A DNA stretch of 36,973 bases from Tubiluchus corallicola. Lineage: Eukaryota > Priapulida > Priapulimorpha > Priapulimorphida > Tubiluchidae. The number at the start of each line of letters is the position of its first letter. The first letter of the stretch is position 1. A model generated the notes under the pieces. The model was not told where the DNA came from. It ran no database searches and saw nothing but the letters and a program-made list of their open reading frames with translations. The stretch is taken from the NCBI GenBank assembly GCA_030141605.1, contig JAQGDQ010001512.1, positions 1 through 36,973 of the forward strand. Direction: 5' to 3'. Positions 10,707 through 21,870 of the stretch are shown here, piece after piece. Made by a program: the position numbers and the translations under genes.

Positions 10707-13700
10707 CGGTAGTAGTAGTAGTAATGGTGTTGGTGGTGCAGTGGTAAAGTGGTGCGGTGGCGTTGGCGTGTGTTGCTGTTGGTGTTGGTGGTATTGGTGG
10801 TGGTGGTGGAGGTTTTGATAGTGTTGTGGTATGTATTAGAAATGAACGGGTAGATAAAATATAAAAAGACGATAGAATTTCGAACTATTAAACTAATTTA
10901 TTTACTTACTAGCCACCTTCTTGTGTTGCACCATGTCCACTGACAATGACTTTTGAAGCGGTGCTTCCGGTAAAACCACATTCTGCAAAAAAGAACACAA
11001 TTACAAAAAGGCGTTGCATATCTTCGATGCATTTCGATTCAGTGTAATTCATGAATAATTATATTGATAGTTTTCTACATGTTTGCAGCGTGTTAACGTA
11101 GCAGAACTAGACGGTAAAATTAATGCAAAACCTTTTCAAGTTTTATACACCGCTACTGCTAACGCAAGCTTTGCATAAGGCAGTATTATAAGCCGCACAA
11201 AATTTCAAGAAGAATTTTTTTAAACTTTGCTTATGGAGAGTGTTTTCTTGCTTTCTTAATCCAAATCAAGTTTGTCTACACTTCCAGAAAAGCTTACTGC
11301 TCCTAAGGAACACCTGGTGAGTGTTTTTTATAGATCTTTTACTGGATAAAGATAAACGTGACTAAAGTAGAAGTGTGTTTATAGTTTACTATACGAATAA
11401 CCGCGCGGTATGGACAGGTAACATCTTTGTATTACTTAGACACAATTAAAGTTTTCAATATCTAGTATTTTGTGACCTATATTTCATATTTTCGTGCAGA
11501 ATGTACTACTAATGTACATCAAGACATCAGTACATCACGACGGGATATTTAAAATATTATTATTTGGTACAATAAGCATTAAGAGGTGTTGGTGCTGCAC
11601 GCCACACATAGCCTTTAGATTTGTATAAGTCTACTTACGTTCTTCCTGTTCCAGAGCAATAGTATTCGCGTTGTCAGTGCATATTATAGGTGATGCCAGT
11701 TTCAGGAGGGCTATGTCATTCCGTAAGGTATTTCCACTGTAGGATTCGTGTTTGTAGCTTGCAACAACCTGAAACGGCATTATCATTCAGCTTCTGATAA
11801 ATGTGACAGGGTTTGACAATCAGTGATGGTTAAACAATAAAAATTATTTGTGAAAGTGTAATAAAGGTTTGACAATCAGTGATGATGGTTAAACAATAAA
11901 AATTATTTGTGCAAGCGTAATAATAGTTAAACAATGAAAATTGTTTGTAAAAATGTAATGAAGTAAGACAATTAGTGATGGTTAAACAATGAAAATTATT
12001 TGTAAAAATATAATAAGGTTTGACAATCAGTGATGGTTAAACAATGAAAAACATCTGTATAAATGAAATAAGGTTTGACAACCACTGATAGTGAAACAAT
12101 GAAAATTATTTGAAAAATTTACATCAATTTAAGTTGCTTAGGTTTTTCACTGATTCTGTGTATATGTGTAAATAATGTTCTAACCTGTCTAAAATTTTCG
12201 TTAGTATTCATTCCACTAAAAGTGTTGCTCCCGTAAGCGACCCAAATACTGTTGCCACTAAACAAATAAACAAGCAAAAGACCTAAAATATACATGACGC
12301 AACTATAATAGATAACGCCTACTGGTCTCATAATAGGGATTTTGTTTTAAGTAGTTAAAGGACTTTAGTTAACTAACTAAGGGGCCGGCTCTAAGTTATC
12401 TGACTACATAGGCAGAAGTGGTTTAGCGCCCCTCCTCAAAGATCAACTCCTCTCAACACACCCCTAAAAGTGAATATTTTTGTATAATGTAATAAAAAAG
12501 TATAATCTGTGTGTTACGCTAATACAAGTATTATACTGTACTAATTAAGTGTAGTTAATTACCAATCCAGAGTTGTGTTGAAATTCAAATTGAATTTATG
12601 ACCCTACGGTAAGGTGTAGTAAGGAACTTTATTAACGGAAGACCATAAGCACTTTCTGAGATCTGCAGTCCTATGCATACAATAGAAATTAAGTGCAACA
12701 AATCAGAGAACACGTCAGAATATAGTATGAGTGAAGAAAGAAGTCGTATGTAGTTCATTTCATTTAGTTAAGTGTTGTGTGCTGAAGTTATGTTATGCCA
12801 ACTGAAAGGTTAACGAATTACTTTCAGAATTTGTCGCCCCCACAAAAAATGGGAGCCATAGGCAACGGCGTTGTTTGTCTAGGGATAGAGACGGTCCTAC
12901 ATTCGCCACAGAACATAGAGAAGAGACGTCCGTCTGTTCTGAGCTGAACTGAACAGTGTCGTTCATCAAAGGCTTTGGTAGTTTCTTTTGGGTGAGTGAA
13001 AGAATTAATGACTCGGCTCAGAGTGTCAATATATGCACCTGTCTTCGAGCGTAGATCTGAGATTGTCAGTCAGAATTTGGTTTGGTAGCAGCACAGCACT
13101 ACCGCCTAGAAATACGCCTATTTTTTGCTGCGAAGGCCTCGAAGAAAGAGCGGCAACAATCAACCGAAATTGCACTTAAAGGACAAGAAAAGGGGTGCCT
13201 GAAGTAGGTTTCAGAAAAGTCGCCTTAAAAATTATATTGCTTTGTAGCAATTTTATGCGTATATCACATCGAAACGATTTTTTGTTGTTTTCATTTTAAA
13301 TCTCCTGCAATACCGTTCCGACCGCGCCATTATATACGTACAACGTAAATCAGGGGAAGAAAAGGAAATGTTACTACTTCAAAAAAAAACTTTCCATTCA
13401 AAGTTATATTACTTTGCATTTCGCTTACCTGCTGAAAGACTTATGTAACTAAAAAAGAAAACAATTAGTTATTTAAAATCTTTCCACCACTTGGTAAAAT
13501 GTCGTTAACACACCACCAGGGTGGGTCACTCACTAACTAAAAAACGTATTTTTAATCTTATTGTGGCAGCCGTTCTGCATTAGGCGAACAATTGTTTTAC
13601 AGTGCTTTTATATCTAGAAGAAAATTGATGTTCTTGTTTAAGTGCTGCCACCTGGTTAGGTAGGTGAGTTGGCTTGAGCAGCAGTAGTTAGACTACCATG

Positions 13701-16700
13701 ATTTATGTTGATACGTTCCAGAATTGCTAATATTTTCCTTTCAAGATTTGAGCCTTTTTGCTGGATCTGCTTCATTACATTAATGTTTCATAGCCGCAAC
13801 AATGTAACTGTTGATAATTACCTTGAATTGTACGAATAACTACTTTGTTGAACGTATTAATAAGCTAACATAACACATTTTTATCAAAATGTTCTATTTT
13901 AAATTCAAGTAATAATAAATTTTTACAGAATAACTGCAACATCAAAAGTTGCCTAATGTGACGTTCGATTTTTAGTACTGTTTGTTTTGGGGTTATTTGG
14001 ATGAATCGGTTGCAAGAAATCGACATTTATTCGTGAACACATGGTTTTGTAATTTTATTTTATTAACAGAAATAAAGACTTCTGTGGATACCATCAAGAT
14101 TTATGGAATTTCGCTATTCACTGTAACACTTATTAACATAGTAATTAAAAAATTTTATTTAGTTAGTGACGTGTGTGCACGAATGCTCTGATTATTTTTT
14201 CAAACTTTATTCAGTGTTATCTAAACTTGTTTTAAATGACTTATCATCAAAATGGCTGCGTCTAACGGGAATTTAAATTTACGTGTTTTATATAGCGTTA
14301 CTGCCGACACAAACCCTGTATTGAAAAACGCAATACAAAGGTGGTATAAAATTTCAACACGAATTTTTTAAGCCTTATTTAAGTGAAGGTGTTTCTTGGC
14401 TTTAACCTAATGTAACCAAACCATTTATAACGTTGTTTGGTTTGCATTATTAAAATTTAAGAGTGGCATGTAAGTCCTGATAGTGAATCTTAGTGTGATA
14501 TTTTGGACAACAGGGGGGAGGCAAAGCACCTACATTACCTTTCGTAGGCCTACTTACGAAATACAATGCGCTGCCGTCAAAATCCAGTCTCTACAGATAA
14601 AGGTACCTCCACAGAAAGGCGATCCATTGCTGGTTATTAGGACAACCTGGAGCAAAAATGTACATACATATAATTATAGCAGAAGTTTATGTTTGTATAC
14701 TTCTGTTTGTATCAAAATTCTTAGCTTACAGCTTAGCTTAATATAACTATTATTCGAATTTAAAATCAAGTTAAACGAAACTAACTGTTTGTCACATGCA
14801 AAAAATAACATGAACATTAGCATTAGCTTTAGCCTTAGCCTTAACCTTAACCTTAACCACAACCTTAACCTTACGCTTAATATTAGCATTAACATTAGCA
14901 TTAACGTTAAGCATTAACGTTAACGTTAGCGTAAAGTTTATATATAATTGTAAAGTCTTTTTATCACTTAAGCACTGTTTTATTTCAGTAGATTAGTTTT
15001 GTTATATGAGTCGGCTTAATAGCTCTTGGGAGTTAAAGTTTTTTATGTTTATGAAAAACCTGACTTTAAATGAAGTTTGATTTGATTTGAGTTTAAGATT
15101 GGGTCCGGTTTTGCTTTAAACCGAGTCTAGACCGAATTATTGTAGCCTAAAGTTCTCAATATGTAAGTGTGTAGTTTGTTGACTATACACGAGGAACGAG
15201 GTAAACGCCACAATCGATATATTAGTGATTTTAGTACAAATGTCACTTTAGCACATTTTCTACTCAAGATTACAGCAATAAAAACCGTGCTATGACTATA
15301 AGGTAATATTTAACATATTTTAAAGAACACAACGGTCAAGCAAAATGCCTACATGCAGAACTGATGTCACACCATTTATACACTTTACTACACGTCATTC
15401 ACTTCATACTAATTAGCACGTCAACGTAAAAGTTGCAAAATTTCATGACATATTATGCAACAATTTGGGTGCTCAAAGAAGTGAGTTAAATCAGCAGAGT
15501 TTAGATTGTCTAGCGGTTCTAATATTAGATGTTAAGGGGCATGTCTGTATAACGTGTTTCTCAGTTTGAATGTCCCCACAAGGACATAACCTATTTTCCC
15601 ATGGCTGTCTCGCCCATCTACCATCTATCCGCAGCCTATGTGATTGAAGATTCATTCTTGTGAAGCTTCTCCGATGGTACTCAAATATTGTCGGTTCAAT
15701 AACAAGAGTTAAATAATTGTCTTTCGGAGATTATATTTTATAAAGGTAGAAGTGGCGTGGAGAGACAAGATTTAGCTCACCTGGTGTGGAAACTGGCCAG
15801 CTTGTGCGGGATCACCTCCGACAATGAAATTACTCGTGTCTCCCCTGTACGTTCGAATTCTTCTTCCTTGAACTACAAAAAAACAACGTCTGATTTTGTA
15901 CGCCTGTCATAGTGCAAAAATGGTGGCCGATAATAATCAGCATTGTAATTTTTCAAGTAAAATAATATAATTTAATTTATTTTCACATCAGTAAGAACTG
16001 CGGAACTGTTTAACATTCTTCAACTCGCTAAAATGTCTACTTTTTTCATCGCTGGACGATATAATATGTATAATATTGTATATACAAAGGTGGCGCAAAA
16101 AGCGTGCAGAAGATTTCATAACGGAATCGCTTCAAAAACGCCACGTGGATCATGTAGACGCTTGCGCACAAACGTCAATAATTTTAGTGTCATTCCTGTA
16201 GATTTTTTTCCCAAATTTACAGAAGTTTCAAAACGACAAGTCAAAGAATAAATGACGGAAAAAGTTTGTGTGTCACTGTTGTTGAAATTTTCTACAAAGT
16301 TTTCATCGCAAATCAGACGAACACTTTTCGTTCAGCAGTTGACAGTTTTTCACTTCTTTAAGGGGCCTTTGTCTTTACTTCTCTACACAAAACGGTATTG
16401 TGCATTGGTCGTACAGTTTCTCCTTAATTAAAGGAAATTGAGATCAGCGGGGGCCCGTAGTTAAAATTAGTGGGGATGCTGCGAAATTAAAAAAATTATA
16501 ACTATCGTTTTAATACTGTGTAAAACGAAACAAACATATGTAAATATAATGTTGTAATTGTAATTTTAAACAAATGAACTAATTTAAACGTAACCTCGAT
16601 AAACTCCTAAACAAAAATATTGTTTTCTTACGAATAACTTGAATTGTCACAGTTCAAGAATATACGCCTGCTTTTAAACACGTGACAACTGACAGCACGT

Positions 16701-18910
16701 ACTGCATTGAGTGACAGTGCTCTTTCTATCTAAAGTACAGCGTGTTATCTCAGACATGTGCGCATGTCCGTATACGCACAGCAGCCAAACACCGAATTAC
16801 TTGGGCTGTGAAGCAAATTTGTATTTCCCTCACGTGCTCCGGTTCCGCACAAATATAAATAAAGAACTAAAAAAAAGATTGTTATGTTGAATATTATCAA
16901 TAATAATGAGTGAAAACAGGGGGTGCTGCAGTACCACAGTACCTATACACGAACCGCCACTGTTTGAGATACCATAATTCAGAGAATAACAATCATTTTT
17001 TCTGGACAACAAATCTTAATCAGGACTTTATTCTCTGTGAACGAAGACAATGTTGTAAATTGGGTTGATTTCCTTGCTGTTTTGCTGTCATGTATTGAGG
17101 TGCTTCATACGTCAACTTCACTGTTTTTCAATAATTGATGATTTTAATGATTAGTGCACATTAGTTGTTGTGGCATTTAATTTTTTAACTTGAAAATGTT
17201 GAAAATGGCGGCCATAACCTAAAAAAAACTACTAAAATTCTACATTTGCAAGTTTCGCAGCCAAAAGCTAATGTACTGTAATATCAGGTTGTGAACTTTC
17301 AGTTCTGTAGGATTCACTTCAGAAATCTCCTATCAATAATATTGTCGCCTAAACTTTAACACATTTTTTCTGCACTACCCGATATATAAATCGTTACTTG
17401 TCACAGAACAGACGTCCTGATATTTGGCAAAAATATTACAGTAGACAACCGTCTGTAATAGCAGATACAACTTATGCAGCGCTAGTTTCAAATTATTACT
17501 ATAGGCCTAGGGTAATGTCACAGCTGTGCAGTATAATTATTTTTTCTACTCATATATGCATGTTCTTTGCCTTATTTAAAAAGTTTTCATCAGGCCTAGT
17601 CATAATGGAAAAATTCGACGTACGATTTAACCGTTGCAGAACTTTACAAGTGCGGTGGGGGTGCTAGCGGCACCTAGTTAACGTTTGTGAAATCTTTTTA
17701 GTTTCAACCGTGTTTAACTTTGTCATTCATTACAGCCAATCACATATCTGAAGCCAACTTTAGGTATAGTCACATGACTTTCATGACCTGTTTTACTTAC
17801 GCGATTAACTTTTTCTTACTGCCGCAGTTCTGGTGAACCATCAAATACTGTTTTGTTATCCAGGATGCCATTTGTTAACCAAATTATAAGCTCTGTTAAT
17901 TAATTTAGACAAAATTATCTTTATCTTGTAAATTATCGCAATAATCTGCTATTTTGCTACAGATCAGAAATCAATTAGAAACACGTCATATATTTACTTA
18001 GCTGCTGTAATTTCCCCCTTTTAATCTGTCGATTATTTTTCTATGATTTGCTTCTCTTTGTTGTTGAATCACATCTTTATACTGAATAGATTAATTTCAG
18101 GTTTATCGCGCCCGGTAATGCCGGATTTTTCTTTTGGATATTTTACTTGGGTCGCATCCACTTACAGTTAGCAGATTGCTGGCGCCGCAAGAAATATTAT
18201 TCTAGAAATTGCGATGTTTTAATATCAATTTCTATTTAATTGCTGCTTATTTTTAAAACCTTTTTACGCCCAATTAGGTTTTACAAGTGTCAAATAATTG
18301 CAGCACTAAGCATGGCCGGCGCTAGACAGTGCGAGGCTCAGTTACATAATCGTTTACATAGTGGCCCTTTACCCTACGAAAGCTGAGGATTGATGTTTTA
18401 TGCTTCATATAGTACGCCAGTCTCTGTCAAAAGTATTGAGGTCTTGAGGTTCTTACCGTTAGCCAGACTTATATACCAAAAAATAAAAACCCACATAACA
18501 GTTTTAATGTTTAATTACAGGTGGGGATATTACTGACATACTGTCTGCGCATAGGCCTTCTGAGAACAGAGATTTCCGGCTTTTTTATCCGAGAAATCTT
18601 TCAAAATCAATAGTTTTTGTAAAGTCGTTTTCCACAGATAGCATTGCCAAATGATTTAGTTTCTGTTGTGACCCTTCTTTAAGCTGACTAGTATTTTTTA
18701 ATCTGTGCTGGGGGTTTGAATGTCGTCCACAAAATTGGGAAATTAAAATCCAATGACGATCTAACTATCATAGGGTTCGCCAATTACATTTCTTAAAGGT
18801 ACTGTCTAATGCTAAGAGAAGTCAATGCTAGGATAATAAACACAACATAACTTACCAGTTGCTATGGCTGCGAGGAACGCTAGTAAAAATACTCCAACCG
18901 CTCCAGACAT
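8293..18910 (-). CDS. Secreted trypsin-like serine protease with Thr-rich repeat tail (8 coding exons)
   Basis: Exons on the minus strand are 18910-18856, 15872-15781, 14646-14558, 12257-12185, 11768-11639, 10982-10910, 10257-10131 and 8769-8293. All introns are GT-AG, phases join exactly, and the total is 1116 nt (371 residues plus stop). Residues 1-21 are a signal peptide, followed by a short basic propeptide. The mature S1 domain starts with IVGG at 35-38. The catalytic His76 lies in LTAAHC, Asp121 in NDIALL and Ser216 in GDSGGP. Asp210, six residues before the Ser, and the glycines after VSW predict trypsin specificity for Lys/Arg (family knowledge). Ten cysteines lie in the domain; pairs 61-77, 189-203 and 212-242 are the classical ones. 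The tail after about residue 266 has eight [10 protein letters not shown] repeats and ends CSCTCP. Oddities are Phe rather than Arg/Lys before IVGG, and VSGHG where most relatives have VSGWG. It is probably a digestive or defence protease; the gene family is certain, the role is inferred. Confidence 0.93.
8341..8580 (-). repeat. 30-bp coding minisatellite, 8 units
   Basis: Eight head-to-tail 30-bp units keep the reading frame and encode decapeptides of the [10 protein letters not shown] type. Units differ mainly at third positions (Asn-Gly-Ser codons), and the outer units are the most diverged. Ser/Thr content suggests an O-glycosylated, mucin-like extension (inference). Confidence 0.93.
8770..10130 (-). 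other. Intron 7 of the protease gene
   Basis: The intron is 1361 bp with a gtaac donor and an attacag acceptor. The 216-residue minus-strand open frame at 9265-9915 is Lys/Ser/Ile-rich, has no recognised domain and lies wholly in the intron, so it is probably chance. Confidence 0.7.
10131..10257 (-). CDS. Protease exon 7: S1 specificity aspartate
   Basis: The exon runs from a tattacag acceptor to a gtaac donor. It encodes the loop with the AEC...MEC pair (Cys168-Cys182 equivalent) and ends ESGKDSCQ. The Asp in KDSCQ is the residue-189 equivalent that defines trypsin-type specificity. The exon ends exactly before GDSGGP. Confidence 0.92.
10460..10510. repeat. CTAT/CTGT short tandem repeat
   Basis: A short CTGT/CTAT/CTGC array in intron 6 of the protease gene. 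Confidence 0.75.
10600..10745. repeat. GTA trinucleotide array
   Basis: An AGC start is followed by about 35 GTA units with few interruptions and a GTG-rich end. It lies in intron 6. The poly-Val open frame is an artefact. Confidence 0.95.
10910..10982 (-). CDS. Protease exon 6
   Basis: The exon starts after tttttgcag and ends at gtaagt in phase 2. It encodes [20 protein letters not shown] followed by EGG. The motif is normally VSGWG; here His replaces Trp. Confidence 0.9.
11080..11300 (+). mobile_element. Family A element, right half
   Basis: 'ttcaagttttatacaccgctactgctaac', 'aaatttcaagaagaattttt' and 'gagagtgttttcttgctttctta' match the same order at 14280-14410 and 20045-20210. It lies in intron 5. 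Confidence 0.55.
11639..11768 (-). CDS. Protease exon 5: catalytic aspartate
   Basis: The exon encodes [20 protein letters not shown] and then LLKL, containing the catalytic Asp in the NDIALL motif. It ends in phase 1 at a gtaagt donor, and the acceptor is gtttcag. Confidence 0.93.
11807..12115. repeat. Minisatellite of about 55-62 bp, 5 units
   Basis: Units carry 'aaggtttgacaatcagtgat', 'ggttaaacaatgaaaatta' and 'tttgtaaaaatgtaat', with indels. The array fills most of intron 4 (11769-12184), between the exons with and after the catalytic His region. Confidence 0.88.
12185..12257 (-). CDS. Protease exon 4
   Basis: A tttgtttag acceptor leads into [20 protein letters not shown], the strand after the His loop (compare the 'V..G...' strand of S1 proteases). 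It ends FRQ in phase 0 at a gttaga donor. The length of 73 nt is needed to join exons 3 and 5 in frame. Confidence 0.88.
12381..12899. mobile_element. Possible non-autonomous TIR element in intron 3
   Basis: Left ggggccggctctaagtta and the complement of the right end (aggaccgtctctatcc) are similar, and both are followed by GC-rich 'gcgcccc' / 'gggggcgac' segments. This recalls hAT-type MITE ends. No clear target-site duplication was seen, so the boundaries are uncertain. Confidence 0.35.
13185..14460 (+). mobile_element. Family A element, interrupted copy
   Basis: The left part (13185-13510) is the inverted match of 4870-5180. The right part (14170-14410) contains 'acgaatgctctgattatttt', 'atcaaaatggctgcgtctaa', 'atatagcgttactgcc' and 'gaaggtgtttcttggcttta'. 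The 660 bp between them matches no other copy and may be an insertion. It lies in intron 3. Confidence 0.6.
14558..14646 (-). CDS. Protease exon 3: catalytic histidine
   Basis: The exon runs from a ctccag acceptor to a gtaagt donor and ends in phase 2. It encodes [14 protein letters not shown], then [10 protein letters not shown] with the catalytic His and the Cys42-Cys58-equivalent pair. An extra Cys (TFICRD) is present. A plus-strand open frame over this exon is only its shadow. Confidence 0.93.
14810..14935. repeat. Degenerate hexanucleotide array (CCTTAA / CATTAG)
   Basis: 'ccttaaccttaaccttaacc' grades outward into cattag and taacgt units. It lies just inside intron 2. It is one base away from the telomeric unit CCCTAA but is not it. 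Confidence 0.85.
15400..15700 (-). pseudogene. Non-LTR retrotransposon C-terminal fragment in intron 2
   Basis: The minus strand from 15664 reads [20 protein letters not shown], then [20 protein letters not shown], the CPCG...E.H...CP signature of LINE C-termini. Further frames (FNSLL, then APKLLHNM) contain stops. The fragment is dead and shares the transcription strand of the host protease gene. Confidence 0.65.
15781..15872 (-). CDS. Protease exon 2: propeptide and IVGG mature N-terminus
   Basis: The acceptor ttgtag precedes the exon and the donor gtgagc follows it. It encodes the basic propeptide ([10 protein letters not shown]...), then [16 protein letters not shown]. The residue before the activation-site Ile is Phe. 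The exon enters in phase 1 and ends in phase 0. Confidence 0.92.
16445..16962. mobile_element. Non-autonomous hAT-like element, 518 bp
   Basis: The right end (minus) is CAGTGGCGGTTCGTGTATAG, followed by ACTGCAGCACCCCC. The left end is CAGCGGGGGCCCGTAG, followed later by GGGGATGCTGC. Flanking 8-mers ATTGAGAT (16437-16444) and TTTGAGAT (16963-16970) form a target-site duplication with one mismatch, the length typical of hAT. No transposase is encoded. It sits in intron 1 of the protease gene. Confidence 0.68.
16985..17340 (+). repeat. Dispersed repeat (family C)
   Basis: 'aacaaatcttaatcaggact', 'tttttcaataattgatgatt', 'ggcatttaattttttaactt' and 'ggccataacctaaa' recur in the same order at 24780-25050. 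The class is unknown. Confidence 0.55.
17340..18850. other. Intron 1 remainder, nothing recognised
   Basis: This is AT-rich unique-looking sequence upstream of exon 1 of the protease gene (in the direction of its intron 1). No conserved open frame or tandem array was recognised. Confidence 0.55.
18856..18910 (-). CDS. Protease exon 1: start and signal peptide
   Basis: The ATG at 18910 opens [18 protein letters not shown], a short N-terminus then a hydrophobic core typical of a signal peptide. The exon ends in phase 1 at a gtaag donor (18855). The first exon of the paralogue at 1201-1264 has the same layout and the same phase, which supports the start. Confidence 0.88.
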
Positions 18911-18991
18911 GATGTGAATTTACAATCGTGATCCAGCACTCCGGTATTAAGAGGTTTTGAAAAAGTTGTATCTGAGCCTCAGACACTTCAG

Positions 18992-18999
18992 TTTTTATA
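18992..18999 (-). promoter_or_regulatory. TATA box of the trypsin-like gene
   Basis: TATAAAAA lies about 85 bp upstream of the ATG, with start of transcription expected near 18965-18970. Directly upstream is TTTGAGTCG, and a CRE-like GACGTCAC lies at 19011-19018. The block is conserved upstream of the paralogue at 1337-1380. Confidence 0.75.
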
Positions 19000-19309
19000 C
19001 GACTCAAATGGTGACGTCTTTTGTGACATTTTCGTGCCATTGCTACCGGATTCAAAACAGGTAAATAAGTATTTGTAAACAAATTTATCCTGTTGTGTAG
19101 AAAATAATACCACCCAACAGCCGGAATCCGGACACTGGAAGTTGTTTGTTAGTGAAATGAAACCTGTGTAGGGCACGGCACATTCGACATTCAAACACTC
19201 AGTGACATTCAAATACTTGTTTTTTCTGCATTTGTTTTTCTTAAAACCATAAAGAGAATTGTAAACGTACAATTAATATTTTTTTAATATTACAATATTA
19301 TGTCTTAAA

Positions 19310-19700
19310 GAAGAAGAAAAGGTAATAGAGCAGCTGATAAAGTTAGCATTACTCTTACTTCTCTCAAAGACTTATGTAATTGGAAAAGAATTTTTTAATA
19401 TTTTTAAAATATTCACGCCACTTAGTAAACCGGCACTGCTTTACCACGTGCGCTGACACACCAAAAACACAATACTGATCTTATTGGCCATATAAAGTAA
19501 TTTAAACTTTTACTTAGTTAGTGAAGAATGAACTACGAATGCTATGATTATTTTTCCAAAATTTATGCAATGGTATCTAAACTTGTTTCAAGTGACTTAC
19601 CGTCAAAATGGCTGTGCCTAAGAGTCACAGCGGGAGTGTAAAACCCCAACACACTTTGAAGTTTTTAAAGGAATTATTATAATCATACAAAGGATTCATG
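19310..19700 (+). mobile_element. Family A element copy
   Basis: 'gacttatgtaattggaaaag', 'gaatgctatgattatttttcc' and 'cgtcaaaatggctgtgccta' follow the family order. It lies about 400 bp upstream of the trypsin-like gene start. Confidence 0.6.
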
Positions 19701-20039
19701 TTATTTTTACACAAAAGAAACTTAATGAATTAAATAACTTGTATTTTTCTGGTTAATTTCGAACGCGTGCATTGCCGCAAAGATCGCCATGTTTCGCGTC
19801 TTTGGCGCGAATGAGCGAGAATGACGCACGAGGTACAGAAAGCGTCTTTGGTTACCGATGTTTGTTTACCGATTTTTGTAACCTCGTGACCGCACTCATT
19901 ACGTCATTCGTCTCGTGCAACGAAAAGTGATAAAGTAATCAAAAGAAACAAGTTTTACAGTAAGTTTGTCATAAAATAAGTTGAATATTCGCAATGAGAG
20001 TAGGATTTTAACTTGTAAAAGCTCATATTATAGTGAGGG

Positions 20040-20300
20040 TTTAGTTTGACTTTAAATGTTCAAGTTTTATACAGATCTAGTTATTCGAGTTACTGATAAT
20101 ACCAGCTCTGTGCACAATAAGACAGCATGTAAGTGATGTGAAATTTCAAGGTGAATTGTTTAAGCCTTCTCAGATTAATGATTATGAAGAGTGTTTTCTT
20201 GTGCTTTAAGATGAAGCACAGAATTGTAAGCGTATAACTAATAATTTTTTGGTATCATAACAGTATGCTTTAAGCAGCAATAATAGCTGAAACGCCTTAC
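20040..20300 (+). mobile_element. Family A element, right half
   Basis: 'atgttcaagttttatacaga', 'aataagacagcatgtaagtg' and 'gagtgttttcttgtgcttta' match 2880-3000 (minus) and 11130-11260. Confidence 0.55.
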
Positions 20301-20334
20301 TACTGCAAATCGAAAATTGTATTAAATGCCAGAC

Positions 20335-21000
20335 AGTTTAATTTAAAGGAAGACAGGATGGCTTCTCATATCATAGAGATCCCATTTTTAAATATATCAC
20401 AAAATGTATAAATTTTAATACCAATAATACAGCAAAAACATTTTCGATAAATAAATAATAGATTAAAATCTCAACTAACGGCAAACGAGCCCAACTATTG
20501 ATGACATCGCGAACTAACATAATTCTCAACAGTAAAAATGTTCCATGAGCGTGTTGTACGTGTTTGCGAAAGCGAAAATTGAAGTACAGCGCTACTGTAA
20601 GATATTCAGTATGTTGTTCTAAAACTAGGCAAGTTTTAAGATAAAAATTCTAATTTCATATTTATTACTGTGCTCACGTATGAGCTATTGAATGTGTGTA
20701 GTACGTCACAACTGAACAAATCGGAACTGAGAGGTACAGCACCTGTTTTTGTGCAAAGCGTTTTTGAAATACACACCATAGAGTCCGTCTAACTAGACAA
20801 TGGTAAAAATCTACCAACAGCGAAAGACTAGTGGCGTGAATGCGAAACTGCGTTTGTGTGGTAATAATTCTTTCGCGTAATTCATTCTTGAAAAAGTAGT
20901 AAGTTTCCTTTCAATATTTTAAAGAGTAGATTGTTTTGACCTAGAGTTTAAGATTGGGTGTCCAGTTTTGCTTTAAAACAAAATCAAAACGAATAATCAT
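20335..21000 (+). mobile_element. Dispersed element (family B), plus-strand copy
   Basis: It starts near 'aaaggaagacaggatg', includes 'tgtttgcgaaagcgaaaatt' and 'actgagaggtacagcacctg', and ends 'gtttaagattgggtgtccag' / 'ttttgctttaaa'. Copies in the other orientation lie at about 24090-24740 and 32170-32730, a partial plus copy at 31370-31710, and an end-only copy at 15065-15115. No transposase or reverse transcriptase frame is visible. Confidence 0.65.
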
Positions 21001-21540
21001 TTGAATATTCGCCAAAACAGCTATTTATGCTATTTTATATGAGAAAGATTGCACTGAATTGGGCATGTACTACATCAAGAATCATATTTATAAAGCATTA
21101 GGAAAGCTATTTGACGAAAAAAAACCGGGAGGATGTCGGCTACTGACTTATTGTGATAGAACGCTCATCACAGCACGCTTTCCCTTAAAGGAAAACCGGA
21201 TGATTGTGTAAACACGAGTTTAGAATATATAATGCTCTAAAATATTGAAAACTACAATAGCTTATTTTAAATCAAAGCTCAGATTATATAACAATTCTTC
21301 GGATACTCAATTTTCGTTAAACTTTCAAAGCTACGTGCGGCTAAGTGAATCTACTAAGATTGGCAGAGGTGCCTTTTTGTCAAATAGAAGGTGGTAGCGT
21401 GATAACCATGATCATGAACTGTTGTGTTAGTTTCATGACATCATATGATGTAAAGCCCATTTTTCGTGACATCATGCGTTTAAACAGTAACACTTATGCA
21501 AATGTGCTTGACGCACAAGGGAAGACGCCTGTCATTGTAC

Positions 21541-21870
<330 letters not shown>

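Noticed and set aside
13660-13740. Minus-strand 'SLTTAAQ' as the catalytic-His exon
   Set aside because: It lacks the His and Cys and flanking splice sites. The true exon is 14558-14646 with ILTAAHC and exact phases.
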